From NCBI RefSeq assembly GCF_001400735.1, contig NZ_LJPW01000059.1:1-64000 (forward strand): a stretch of 64,000 bases of DNA. Reading direction: 5' to 3'. The notes below the pieces were generated by a model, which worked only from the letters and a program-made list of their open reading frames with translations, ran no database searches and was not told the origin of the DNA. The position numbers and the translations under genes are program-made. Each line of letters starts with the position of its first letter. The stretch's first letter is position 1. Shown in pieces: positions 28,637-36,115 of the stretch. This stretch comes from Pseudomonas caricapapayae (GTDB lineage Bacteria; Pseudomonadota; Gammaproteobacteria; Pseudomonadales; Pseudomonadaceae).

Positions 28637-29518
28637 ATGCACACTTATACATTCCGTTATGTAATGGCTGCAGCACTGTGCTCTGCAGCAGGCTCGAACC
28701 TGGCTATCGCCGATGAAATGTCCAGCTACGCGGTGGATATCACTGCCAAGGCCAGCTCTGACATACGTACTCGAGGCATTTCCGATTCCCTGAATCGACC
28801 GGGCGCCAGGGTGACCATTCAGGTCGCTCATGAAACAGGCCTGGTGGCGCTCGCCGAATTTTCCACCGTCAGCAAAAAACAGTTCCTCGACGGTGATGGT
28901 CTGGGCGTGCTGCTCGCCGGCGGGTATCGCTTCGGTGATCCCGACGCCTGGCACTACGGCGTGGGGCTGGCGGCCGAGATGTTCCCGGGGGCTCAGTTCA
29001 AAGCGCCCAATCGCTTCGATTTCGAAACGTTCACGCCGGGCGACCAGCATACGACAAATTACAACAGCCAGTTTGCTGTGCTCGAAGTCGGCTATGGCGC
29101 GCTTGAAGGACGAATCGCCCGGGTTCTGTCGAAGAACTACCGGGGTGCCAACAGCGGTGGTGTATGCGGGGCGCAATTGCAGTTCAACGAAGACCCGACC
29201 AAAGGCCTGGAATGCTATGCCAAGGGTGACCGCAATTCCCGGGGCAGCCTGTTGTATGACCTGGATTACAAATACGCTCTGGGCATCAATACCCAACTCA
29301 AGTTGCACGCCGGTTATCAGCAGATCGCCAACTTCTCGGAAGCAGATTTCGCTGATTATGGTGCAGGGCTGGTTCATCACTGGTGGGGGTTTGACTGGGG
29401 TCTCGACTGGGTAACGACCAAAACCAGGGCACGTGAGCTGTATATGGCCGAGGACGACGGGCATGTGCGGAGCACGGACGGCAATCGCTGGGTAGCGTCG
29501 ATTTCCCGCACATTCTGA
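28637..29518 (+). CDS. TorF-like outer-membrane beta-barrel protein (putative porin)
   Basis: 293 residues from the ATG preceded by GGGAGAG. The signal peptide (about 1-26) ends near NLAIADE. The rest is rich in alternating polar and aromatic strands and ends in a terminal Phe (SISRTF), the classic signal for outer-membrane barrel insertion. The start of the mature chain (SYAVDITAKASSDIRTRGIS) resembles the conserved Proteobacterial TIGR02001/TorF group, thought to form small-molecule channels. It sits between the DUF2147 gene and the kinase gene with gaps of 28 and 10 bp. Its likely job is uptake of the compound handled by the kinase, aldolase and aminotransferase. Substrate unknown; the family call is moderate. 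Confidence 0.75.
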   Translation: MHTYTFRYVMAAALCSAAGSNLAIADEMSSYAVDITAKASSDIRTRGISDSLNRPGARVTIQVAHETGLVALAEFSTVSKKQFLDGDGLGVLLAGGYRFGDPDAWHYGVGLAAEMFPGAQFKAPNRFDFETFTPGDQHTTNYNSQFAVLEVGYGALEGRIARVLSKNYRGANSGGVCGAQLQFNEDPTKGLECYAKGDRNSRGSLLYDLDYKYALGINTQLKLHAGYQQIANFSEADFADYGAGLVHHWWGFDWGLDWVTTKTRARELYMAEDDGHVRSTDGNRWVASISRTF

Positions 29519-29528
29519 GTAGACCTTT

Positions 29529-31157
29529 ATGACTTCGCTTTTCATTTCCCGGACGCCTGAGGCGGCCACCGGCCTGGAGCAGCTCGTCCTCGCTATCGAC
29601 CTTGGAACCTCTGGTTGCAAGTGCGCACTGGTCTCCATGGACGGTGACATCCGGGCCTGGGCGTTTCATGGTGTGCCGTTGCACGTCAGTGGCCTGAGTG
29701 CAGAGCAGGAACCCGAGGACTGGTGGAATGCGTTTCTGCTCGGGGCCAGCGAATTGCTGGGCGCAGATCCGCTCAGACGTCGCCAGGTGGTGGCCATCTG
29801 CTGCTCCACTCAAAGTGAAGGCACGGTGTGTGTCGACCGCAACGGTGTTGCGGTCGGCCGGGCATTGCTGTGGCTGGACAAGCGCGGTGCCGACTCCATC
29901 AAAAAGCGTATGGGCGGGGGCTGGTGCAATCTGGGCGGCTACGGGCCGCTCAAACTCTGGCGTTCGTTGCGACTGACAGGCGGGGTGGCGTCACTGTCCG
30001 GGATGGACTCGGCCGGGCACATGGCTTACATCCTTGATCATGACCCGGCACGCTATGAAAAGACCCACAAGTTTTTGAATGTGCTCGATTACATGAACAT
30101 GCGTCTGTCGGGGCGCTACTGTGCAACGGGCGACTCGATGCTGACCGCCTGGATTACCGACAATCGTGACCCGCACAGCATTCGCTACGATGACGGCCTT
30201 ATCAGGGCGCTGGGCATTGATGCTGGCAAGCTGCCTGATCTGGTCGGCTCGACAGAAGTCATCGGCACACTGAAACCCGAGCTTGCAACGGTACTGGGGC
30301 TGCCACGATCAACGCCGGTGGTTGCAGGAGCCGTCGACACCTCGGCAGTCGCTGTTGGCGCGACGGTGCGTGACTTCGCTCCGCACCTTTATCTGGGCAC
30401 CTCGTCCTGGGTAGGCGCGCATGTACCGTTCAAGAAATCCAGTGTCCGTCACCATATTGCTGCGGTTCCCAGTGCGGTCAAAGGCCGCTATCTGGCAATG
30501 GCCATGCAATCGGCCGCAGGGGCCAACCTGTCGTTTCTACGCGACAAAGTGCTCTATCACCCGGACGAATTGTTGAGTGATGAACAGCAGCCCGATGTAT
30601 ATGCCTTGCTTGACCGCATCGCAGCCAGAGTGCCACCGGGTTCGCGGGGGCTGATCTACACGCCCTGGTTGTGTGGCGAACGCTCTCCGGTAGGTGACCC
30701 GAGCCTGCGTGCCGGGTTGATCAACCTGAAGCTCGAACACTCCAGGGAAGACATCATCCGGGCCTTCATGGAAGGCGTTGCGCACAACACTCGCTGGATG
30801 CTGGAACCGTTCTCGCGGTTTATCGGCCAGTCGAGTGGAATCATCGTGGCCACCGGTGGCGGAGCGCAATCGGATGTGTGGTGCCAGATCATGGCCGATG
30901 TCTGCGGGCGGGTCATCCAGCAACCGCATAACCCTATTCAAACCAACGCACGCGGTGCCGCTTTCATCGCTGCGGTAGCGCTCGAAAAATTGCAGTTTAC
31001 CGATCTTCCGGCGTTGCAGAGGCCTCATCGGCTGTACGAACCATCACCGTCGATCCGCAGCCTGTATGACGACCGCTTCGCGACGTTCAAGGAAGTCCGC
31101 AAACGCCTGGCACCGCTCTATCGCAGGTTGAACCCATCGCAGGAGACGACACCATGA
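29529..31157 (+). CDS. FGGY-family carbohydrate kinase (xylulokinase-like)
   Basis: 542 residues. The first ATP-binding motif LAIDLGTSGCKC (21-32) and the second-domain segment with the likely catalytic base Asp270 (GAVDTSAVAVG) are both present. So is the phosphate-binding region GGGAQSDVW near 440-450. The family phosphorylates polyols or ketoses such as xylulose, ribulose, fuculose or glycerol in the cytosol. Residues 375-400 (YTPWLCGERSPVGDP) match the xylulokinase branch. It is followed at once, by an ATGA overlap, by a class II aldolase. A kinase-aldolase pair like this usually means phosphorylation of a ketose and then cleavage to dihydroxyacetone phosphate and an aldehyde. The actual sugar cannot be read from the sequence. 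Confidence 0.85.
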   Translation: MTSLFISRTPEAATGLEQLVLAIDLGTSGCKCALVSMDGDIRAWAFHGVPLHVSGLSAEQEPEDWWNAFLLGASELLGADPLRRRQVVAICCSTQSEGTVCVDRNGVAVGRALLWLDKRGADSIKKRMGGGWCNLGGYGPLKLWRSLRLTGGVASLSGMDSAGHMAYILDHDPARYEKTHKFLNVLDYMNMRLSGRYCATGDSMLTAWITDNRDPHSIRYDDGLIRALGIDAGKLPDLVGSTEVIGTLKPELATVLGLPRSTPVVAGAVDTSAVAVGATVRDFAPHLYLGTSSWVGAHVPFKKSSVRHHIAAVPSAVKGRYLAMAMQSAAGANLSFLRDKVLYHPDELLSDEQQPDVYALLDRIAARVPPGSRGLIYTPWLCGERSPVGDPSLRAGLINLKLEHSREDIIRAFMEGVAHNTRWMLEPFSRFIGQSSGIIVATGGGAQSDVWCQIMADVCGRVIQQPHNPIQTNARGAAFIAAVALEKLQFTDLPALQRPHRLYEPSPSIRSLYDDRFATFKEVRKRLAPLYRRLNPSQETTP

Positions 31158-31837
31158 GTCACGTCCAACAACAGATCGTCGACCTGTCGCGGCATCTTTC
31201 ACGCCGCGGCTTCTTTGCCGCTACCGGCGGCAATCTGGCGCTGCGGATCGACGCGCTGCACATCGCGGTCACACCGTCGGCCACCGACTACTTCAGCATG
31301 CGCCCGGAAGATGTCTGCGTGCTGCGACTCAAGGATCTGAAGCAATTGTCGGGAGAACGCTCGCCCTCGGTAGAAAGCGAGCTGCATGCCAAAGTCCTGC
31401 GCAGTCGGCCGGATGTCAATTGCAGTATCCATACCCATCAACCACTGGCCAGCGCCTGCACATTGTTCGGCAAAGCACTGGACGTGCCTTACCCGCCGCT
31501 ATGGAAATCGCTGGGTAAACGCATTCAACTGGTGGGTTACGCACCGTCCGGCTCCGGCTGGCTCGCCGGCAAGCTCGGACGTGCCATTCGGCCTGACCAC
31601 AATGCCTACCTGATGCGCAACCACGGCGTCTTGTGTTGCGGCCCGGATATCGAGACCACCCTGACGCGCCTGGAGGATCTGGAAACATTCTGTCGTGACC
31701 ATCTTCTCAACCAGATCAAAGTCAATACCCGTGGAAAACCTGAGTCACGCGCCGCAGTAGCCCGACTGATCAGTGCCTTGACCAGCTCCAGCTCGCACGC
31801 ACTCAGCCCTCAGACTTTTTCAGAGACTCAATCATGA
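31154..31837 (+). CDS. Class II aldolase (FucA/AraD family), metal site intact
   Basis: 227 residues, the usual size of fuculose-phosphate aldolase-type enzymes. Key residues align with the FucA active site: catalytic Glu74 (SVESELH), zinc ligands His93 and His95 (SIHTHQP) and His157 (RNHGVL). The phosphate-binding motif GNLALR (26-31) is also present. These zinc enzymes cleave ketose phosphates or epimerise pentulose phosphates in the cytosol. Start and stop overlap both neighbours by ATGA (kinase upstream, aminotransferase downstream), so the three proteins should be made in fixed ratio. The substrate is presumably the kinase product. Methylthioribulose dehydratases share this fold, so a lyase role cannot be excluded. 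Confidence 0.85.
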   Translation: MSHVQQQIVDLSRHLSRRGFFAATGGNLALRIDALHIAVTPSATDYFSMRPEDVCVLRLKDLKQLSGERSPSVESELHAKVLRSRPDVNCSIHTHQPLASACTLFGKALDVPYPPLWKSLGKRIQLVGYAPSGSGWLAGKLGRAIRPDHNAYLMRNHGVLCCGPDIETTLTRLEDLETFCRDHLLNQIKVNTRGKPESRAAVARLISALTSSSSHALSPQTFSETQS

Positions 31838-33315
31838 ACAAACCTCTTGATCCTGCCCGCGTGCCTGAAATTCCCGAATCGGCTGTATCGCAATGGCCCG
31901 ATGTCGATTCACTCTACCGCCGGTTCGACGAACTGGTGAAGCAACCCATACGCCCCATCAAGCGTGAAGCGATGAGCAAGGTCATGGGTTATTTCGACGA
32001 ACGCTGTCAGGGTTCGAAGCGCCTTTCCGAGGCCGCCAAAAAAGTCATACCGGGAGGCGTGCAGCACAACCTCGCATTCAACTATCCGTTTCCGCTGGCT
32101 TTCTCCCAGGCCAAGGGTGCGCACCTGACGGATGTCGATGGCAATCGCTACACCGATTTTCTCCAGGCAGGCGGCCCTACCTTGCTGGGATCGAATCACC
32201 CGGCCATTCGCGAACAGGTCAACCGTATCCTCGACGAGTGCGGACCGGTGACCGGCTTGCTGCATGAGTACGAGGTCAAGCTGGCCGAACTGGTCTGCCA
32301 AGTGATGCCGGGTGTGGACATGCTGCGCCTGCTGGGCTCGGGAACTGAGGCGGTGATGGCAGCGGTTCGTCTGGCCCGCGCCTATACCCGCAAGAAGTGG
32401 GTAATCAAGATTGGCGGAGCCTATCACGGCTGGAGCGATCAGCTTGTCTATGGCATGCGCCTGCCGGGCACCGGCCGCATGGAAGCCGTGGGCATTCCGC
32501 GAGGTGCCACTGCAAATACGCAGGAAAGCCCGCCCAATAATCTCGACGCATTGCGCCGCAGGCTGCAGATCAATCGCTTGCGTGGTGGCACCGCAGCAAT
32601 CATGGTCGAACCCTTTGGCCCGGAAAGTGGCACCCGCCCGGTGCATGCAGACTTCAACCGACAGTTGCGGGCACTGTGCAACGAGTTCGACGCGCTACTT
32701 ATTTTCGACGAGGTGGTCACCGGATTCCGCGCGGGACTGGGTGGCGCACAAGCTTATTTCAACGTTATGCCGGACATTACGGTACTGGGTAAATGCCTGA
32801 CGGGGGGCTACCCCATGGCAGGTGCCATTGGCGGACGCAGGGACGTGATGCAGCTGCTTGCCGGTGGTATCGGCACATCTTCCCGGCGGGCTTTTGTCGG
32901 CGGGACGCTGTCGGCCAACCCGCTGTCGTGTGTGGCCGGTTATTACGCGCTGCTCGAAGCACGCCGTCTGAACGCACCGGCGCTGGCGGGCAGGGCGGGC
33001 GACCGCATGCGCGCAGGGCTGGACGAAATCATCAACCGGCGCGGCTTGCCCTACGTGGCGTACAACATGGGCTCCATCGTGCATCTGCAGACTTCCGGCG
33101 TGTTGCTGCTCGACACCGGTAATCCGCTCAAGCTGCTCAGAGCACGTAATGAGGCCAAGACCCGCAAGCACATGATGGAGGAGATGGGCGCGGCCTATAC
33201 CGCTCACGGCCTTGTGACCCTGGCGGGCAGCCGCCTGTACACCAGCCTGGCGGACACTGACGATGTAATCGATGACGCTCTCGAGCGGTTCGACACTGTT
33301 TTTCAACTGGTGTGA
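31834..33315 (+). CDS. Class III aminotransferase, glutamate-1-semialdehyde 2,1-aminomutase-like
   Basis: 493 residues. The PLP-binding Lys is Lys320 in TVLGKCLTGGYP, the cofactor-contacting Asp is in LIFDEVVTGFR and GSGTEAVMAA is the phosphate-binding loop. This signature set is closest to HemL-type glutamate-1-semialdehyde aminomutases, but the protein is about 65 residues longer, with an N-terminal extension (1-70) ending just before SKRLSEAAKKVIPGG. It lies inside a sugar-type operon rather than with tetrapyrrole genes, so it probably transaminates an aldehyde or ketone made by the neighbouring aldolase. HemL-like enzymes outside haem synthesis occur in several natural-product and amino-sugar pathways. 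The start overlaps the aldolase stop (ATGA). Confidence 0.87.
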   Translation: MNKPLDPARVPEIPESAVSQWPDVDSLYRRFDELVKQPIRPIKREAMSKVMGYFDERCQGSKRLSEAAKKVIPGGVQHNLAFNYPFPLAFSQAKGAHLTDVDGNRYTDFLQAGGPTLLGSNHPAIREQVNRILDECGPVTGLLHEYEVKLAELVCQVMPGVDMLRLLGSGTEAVMAAVRLARAYTRKKWVIKIGGAYHGWSDQLVYGMRLPGTGRMEAVGIPRGATANTQESPPNNLDALRRRLQINRLRGGTAAIMVEPFGPESGTRPVHADFNRQLRALCNEFDALLIFDEVVTGFRAGLGGAQAYFNVMPDITVLGKCLTGGYPMAGAIGGRRDVMQLLAGGIGTSSRRAFVGGTLSANPLSCVAGYYALLEARRLNAPALAGRAGDRMRAGLDEIINRRGLPYVAYNMGSIVHLQTSGVLLLDTGNPLKLLRARNEAKTRKHMMEEMGAAYTAHGLVTLAGSRLYTSLADTDDVIDDALERFDTVFQLV

Positions 33316-33325
33316 GGTGAACACC

Positions 33326-33946
33326 GTGCGCGATCTACTTCGAAAACAATGGCTTGAGCTGCGCGAACGCCTGATGGGTCAGGCGGACTCGCACAGCAGT
33401 GTCTCATTGCGGTTACCGGGCGAGCAGGGCATGTGGCTCGGCAAGCTCGACGACCTGGCACCGCAGGCCGTCGCCTGGTCCGATCCTGCGCAAGACGAGC
33501 GCCAGACCCATGCGGCTATTTATCGGGCACGTGCCGATGTCGGCGCCATCCTGATCGGCGGCGGGGCTTTCGCAAAAAGTCTGGTCGATTTTGGCGGCGT
33601 CCTGCCGATTCTATTTGATGAGCAGGCACGCCACATAGGCCACATGGGCTCGCCCGCCAGTCCCGATCAGTCCCTGGCGCGTGCGTTGACGCGTGGCGGT
33701 AATGCCGCCGTCATCGATGGCACGCCGGTGGTCATGGGGACTACCGGTGCCCGAATGGTGCTCAACGCTGAATTGTTCGAAAAATGCGCCAAAGCGTACA
33801 CCTTGGCCAAGGCATGCGGCACCCACCTCACGCTATTGCCCTGGTGGGTGGTGCTGGTCGCCAACGGAAGGCTGATGAAAGACGAGAAGCGGGCCGCGCA
33901 GTGTTTTGCCGACGGCAAGATCCCGCCTGAAACCCGCGGTTACTGA
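33326..33946 (+). CDS. Degenerate class II aldolase/adducin-like protein without metal ligands
   Basis: 206 residues from GTG 33326, chosen because GAGGTGA sits five bases upstream. An earlier GTG at 33317 is possible. The fold signature is recognisable (QTHAAIYRARADVGAIL, like the ESxLHxxIYRxRPDVxAV of class II aldolases), and the Glu equivalent (Glu58) and following His62 remain. The metal-binding HxH is replaced by Gly78-Gly79-Gly80 (ILIGGGAFA), and the later NHG His is also missing (VVMGTTGARM). It is therefore unlikely to bind zinc in the usual way. Its place right after the aminotransferase suggests a structural or regulatory partner of the intact aldolase, or an enzyme that has changed chemistry. 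Gap to the preceding gene is 10 bp. Confidence 0.72.
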   Translation: MRDLLRKQWLELRERLMGQADSHSSVSLRLPGEQGMWLGKLDDLAPQAVAWSDPAQDERQTHAAIYRARADVGAILIGGGAFAKSLVDFGGVLPILFDEQARHIGHMGSPASPDQSLARALTRGGNAAVIDGTPVVMGTTGARMVLNAELFEKCAKAYTLAKACGTHLTLLPWWVVLVANGRLMKDEKRAAQCFADGKIPPETRGY

Positions 33947-33968
33947 TACTTCCGAAGAGGCACATGGC

Positions 33969-35144
33969 ATGCAAACGTCGTCCGCTGTAACTCGCAGACA
34001 TCTGAGTGCCGCCCTGGCACTGGGCTCGGTCGCGGTGTTGATGGTAGGCCTGCAACCGCTGCTTCTGGGCGAACTGCTCGCGCAACGTCATGTGTCACTC
34101 GAAGGCGTCGGGCTCGTCGCCATGGGCGAAATCGTGGCGCTGGGGCTGGGCGTGGTACTGGGTGACTTGCTGCGGTCGATGCTCAACCTGCGTCTGCTTA
34201 CGGTCATCGCGATCTTTTGCGCAGCCGGGATGGACCTTGTCACGGCCAACGTAACTGGCGACGGACCATTAACGGCAGCGCGGGCGCTGGCGGGACTGGC
34301 CGAGGGTCTGCTGTTGTGGGGGGCGGTCAGCCTGATTGTTCAGGGGCCTGCGCCGGATCGGGTGGCAGGTGTGTTCATGGTGGTTCAGACACTGGCTCAG
34401 GCACTGATAGCCGCAGCACTCGCGTACCTGATACTGCCTGATCAAAGTGTCTATGCCGGCTTTGTGTTTCTCGGGATTCTGACCGCAGGCTCCGTGCTGT
34501 TCGTTGCCTGGCTACCCATACGCCTGCCGCAACAGCCTGACAAACAACCGGAAGTATCAGGCTTCAAATGGAACCTGAAGCAGGTGCTGCTATTGATGTT
34601 GGTGTTCATGCAGCTCTCGGCGGTAGGCGGGCTTTGGGCGTACCTTGAGCCGCTGGGCATTCATGCGGGGCTGGATGCGCATTCAGCCCAGTTGCTGGTA
34701 TCCGCGATGTTGTTCATGCAGGTTCTGGGCGGGTGTCTGGGCATTCTGCTGGTGCGCCGGGTGCCTGACTATTCGATGCTGGCCGCCGCCGCACTGCTCC
34801 TGGCGAGCATTGCGCTGGGCATGTATATAACGGCTGATCAGGGCGTAACTGTATTTCTGGGCCTGTGCGGTCTTTTTGCCCTGATCTACCTGATGCTGAC
34901 GCCGTTTCAGGTGCGCATTGCGCTTCAAATCGACCCCTCGGGACGCATCGCCGGGCTCATTCCGGGCATGCAACTGCTGGGCTGCGCATTCGGACCGCTA
35001 TTGGCGTCGCAGTGGGTGTCTGGCGACAACGCTCAACCGGTGCTGCTGGTCAGTGTCTGGCTGTCGGTCACGGCGCTGTGTCTGATTGTGCTGTTGCATC
35101 GGCGGGCTGTCGGCAGACAGGTTGGTGTTGCACGTGGAGCGTGA
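33969..35144 (+). CDS. Major facilitator superfamily transporter
   Basis: 391 residues with about 12 predicted membrane segments and a charged central loop (about 195-212, LPQQPDKQPEVSGFK). No substrate signature is recognised; general organisation is that of sugar-efflux or drug-type MFS carriers of the inner membrane. The start ATG 33969 has AAGAGG about eight bases upstream; the overlapping ATG at 33964 is out of frame. It is the last gene of the seven-gene operon, 22 bp after the degenerate aldolase gene, and would move the pathway's substrate in or its product out. Confidence 0.85.
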   Translation: MQTSSAVTRRHLSAALALGSVAVLMVGLQPLLLGELLAQRHVSLEGVGLVAMGEIVALGLGVVLGDLLRSMLNLRLLTVIAIFCAAGMDLVTANVTGDGPLTAARALAGLAEGLLLWGAVSLIVQGPAPDRVAGVFMVVQTLAQALIAAALAYLILPDQSVYAGFVFLGILTAGSVLFVAWLPIRLPQQPDKQPEVSGFKWNLKQVLLLMLVFMQLSAVGGLWAYLEPLGIHAGLDAHSAQLLVSAMLFMQVLGGCLGILLVRRVPDYSMLAAAALLLASIALGMYITADQGVTVFLGLCGLFALIYLMLTPFQVRIALQIDPSGRIAGLIPGMQLLGCAFGPLLASQWVSGDNAQPVLLVSVWLSVTALCLIVLLHRRAVGRQVGVARGA

Positions 35145-35149
35145 CGGCG

Positions 35150-35416
35150 TAGCCATCGCGGATTCCGAGCGTGCCGGCCCAGGCGGAAATACTCAAGCTT
35201 CTGCAGACCCTGCGCCGTGATACTGGCATGACCACGATTCTGGTCAGCCATGACATCAACACCGTCGCCCATTTGTGCGATAGGGCAGTGCTGATCCGTC
35301 AAGAACGTGTCGAAAGGCATCGTGATCGTGTCGCTCTGGGTTCACTGGCAGAGGCAGCCTTTGACCGATCATCACCGGAATTTCATGTCAGAAGTGATAC
35401 AAAAAGCTACGTGTAG
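35150..35416 (+). pseudogene. C-terminal remnant of an oligopeptide-type ABC transporter ATPase
   Basis: About 80 codons match the last part of Dpp/Opp-type ATPases: AQAEILKLLQTLRR, then MTTILVSHDINTVAHLCDR with the switch His, then a degenerate tail. A TAG at 35150 closes the frame upstream. Walker A, the signature motif and Walker B are all missing, and no partner permease genes are present. A GTG at 35171 could be read as a start but no ribosome binding site supports it. This is a leftover of a deleted transporter operon and marks a recombination boundary just upstream of the achromobactin locus. Confidence 0.7.
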
Positions 35417-35560
35417 CGTTTTTCCGGCATTGATTTCTGGTCCGGGTGAATGACCCGGATGCGGCGCAGATCAACGCGTTGGAGGCGAATGACCCCGGTT
35501 TCACGCAGCGGCGACGGGCTTTTTGAAAAAAAGAGCGTGGACTCGGGATATAACACTAAT

Positions 35561-35579
35561 TAGAATCAGTCTCATTTGG
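35561..35579. promoter_or_regulatory. Fur-box-like site upstream of acsS
   Basis: Read on the minus strand, CCAAATGAGACTGATTCTA agrees with the 19-bp Fur consensus at about 11 positions. It lies 27-45 bases before the sigma-factor start codon, where Fur would block transcription when iron is plentiful. Binding is inferred. Confidence 0.5.
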
Positions 35580-35605
35580 CGCACCCATCGCTCAAGGCTT
35601 TTGAC

Positions 35606-36115
35606 ATGACTGAAGCAGCGACGCTCTCACAGCAGACCTTGCATTCCCTTTACCGCGATCATCATGGCTGGCTGGAAAGCTGGCTGCGCAAACGCATGGG
35701 GAATGCCTGGGATGCTGCGGACCTGAGTCAGGATACGTTCCTGCGTGTGCTGTCCAGCTCTCAGCAGATCGCCGATATGCAGGAGCCACGCGCGTACCTG
35801 CTGACCGTGGGCAAACGCCTGCTCAGTAATTTCTACACGCGGCGAAGCCTGGAACAGGCTTACCTGGAAGCACTGGCGCAGTTGCCTGAAGACAGCGTGC
35901 CGTCTCCCGAGCAGCGCTGGCTGCTGCTGGAAACCCTACAGGCGCTGGACGAGTTGCTCGACGGGCTGTCGGCAGTGGTGCGTCGCGCGTTTCTCTGGAG
36001 CCAGCTCGAGGGGCTGGGGTATCGGGAAATTGCAGAGCGCCTGGGTGTATCCGAACGTACTGTAAAACGTTACATGGCGCAGGCCTACGAACACTGCCTG
36101 CTGGTGGAGTGGTGA
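35606..36115 (+). CDS. acsS: ECF sigma factor, FecI/AcsS-like
   Basis: 169 residues. Region 2 spans about 5-75 (HSLYRDHHGWLESWLRKRMG, then DAADLSQDTFLRVL) and region 4 spans about 100-165 (GLGYREIAERLGVSERTVKRYM, the HTH that reads the -35 element). This is the FecI iron-starvation class. The ATG at 35606 has AAGG upstream and begins a normal region 2; a TTG ten codons earlier is less likely. The FecR-type gene overlaps its stop, and the TonB receptor follows. In P. syringae B728a the equivalent gene next to the achromobactin operon is called acsS and activates it. A Fur-like box lies just upstream. Confidence 0.9.
   Translation: MTEAATLSQQTLHSLYRDHHGWLESWLRKRMGNAWDAADLSQDTFLRVLSSSQQIADMQEPRAYLLTVGKRLLSNFYTRRSLEQAYLEALAQLPEDSVPSPEQRWLLLETLQALDELLDGLSAVVRRAFLWSQLEGLGYREIAERLGVSERTVKRYMAQAYEHCLLVEW

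Noticed and set aside
28619..29650. A 343-codon minus-strand frame across the outer-membrane protein gene
   Set aside because: The plus-strand product has a signal peptide, beta-barrel pattern and terminal Phe; the antisense frame has none.
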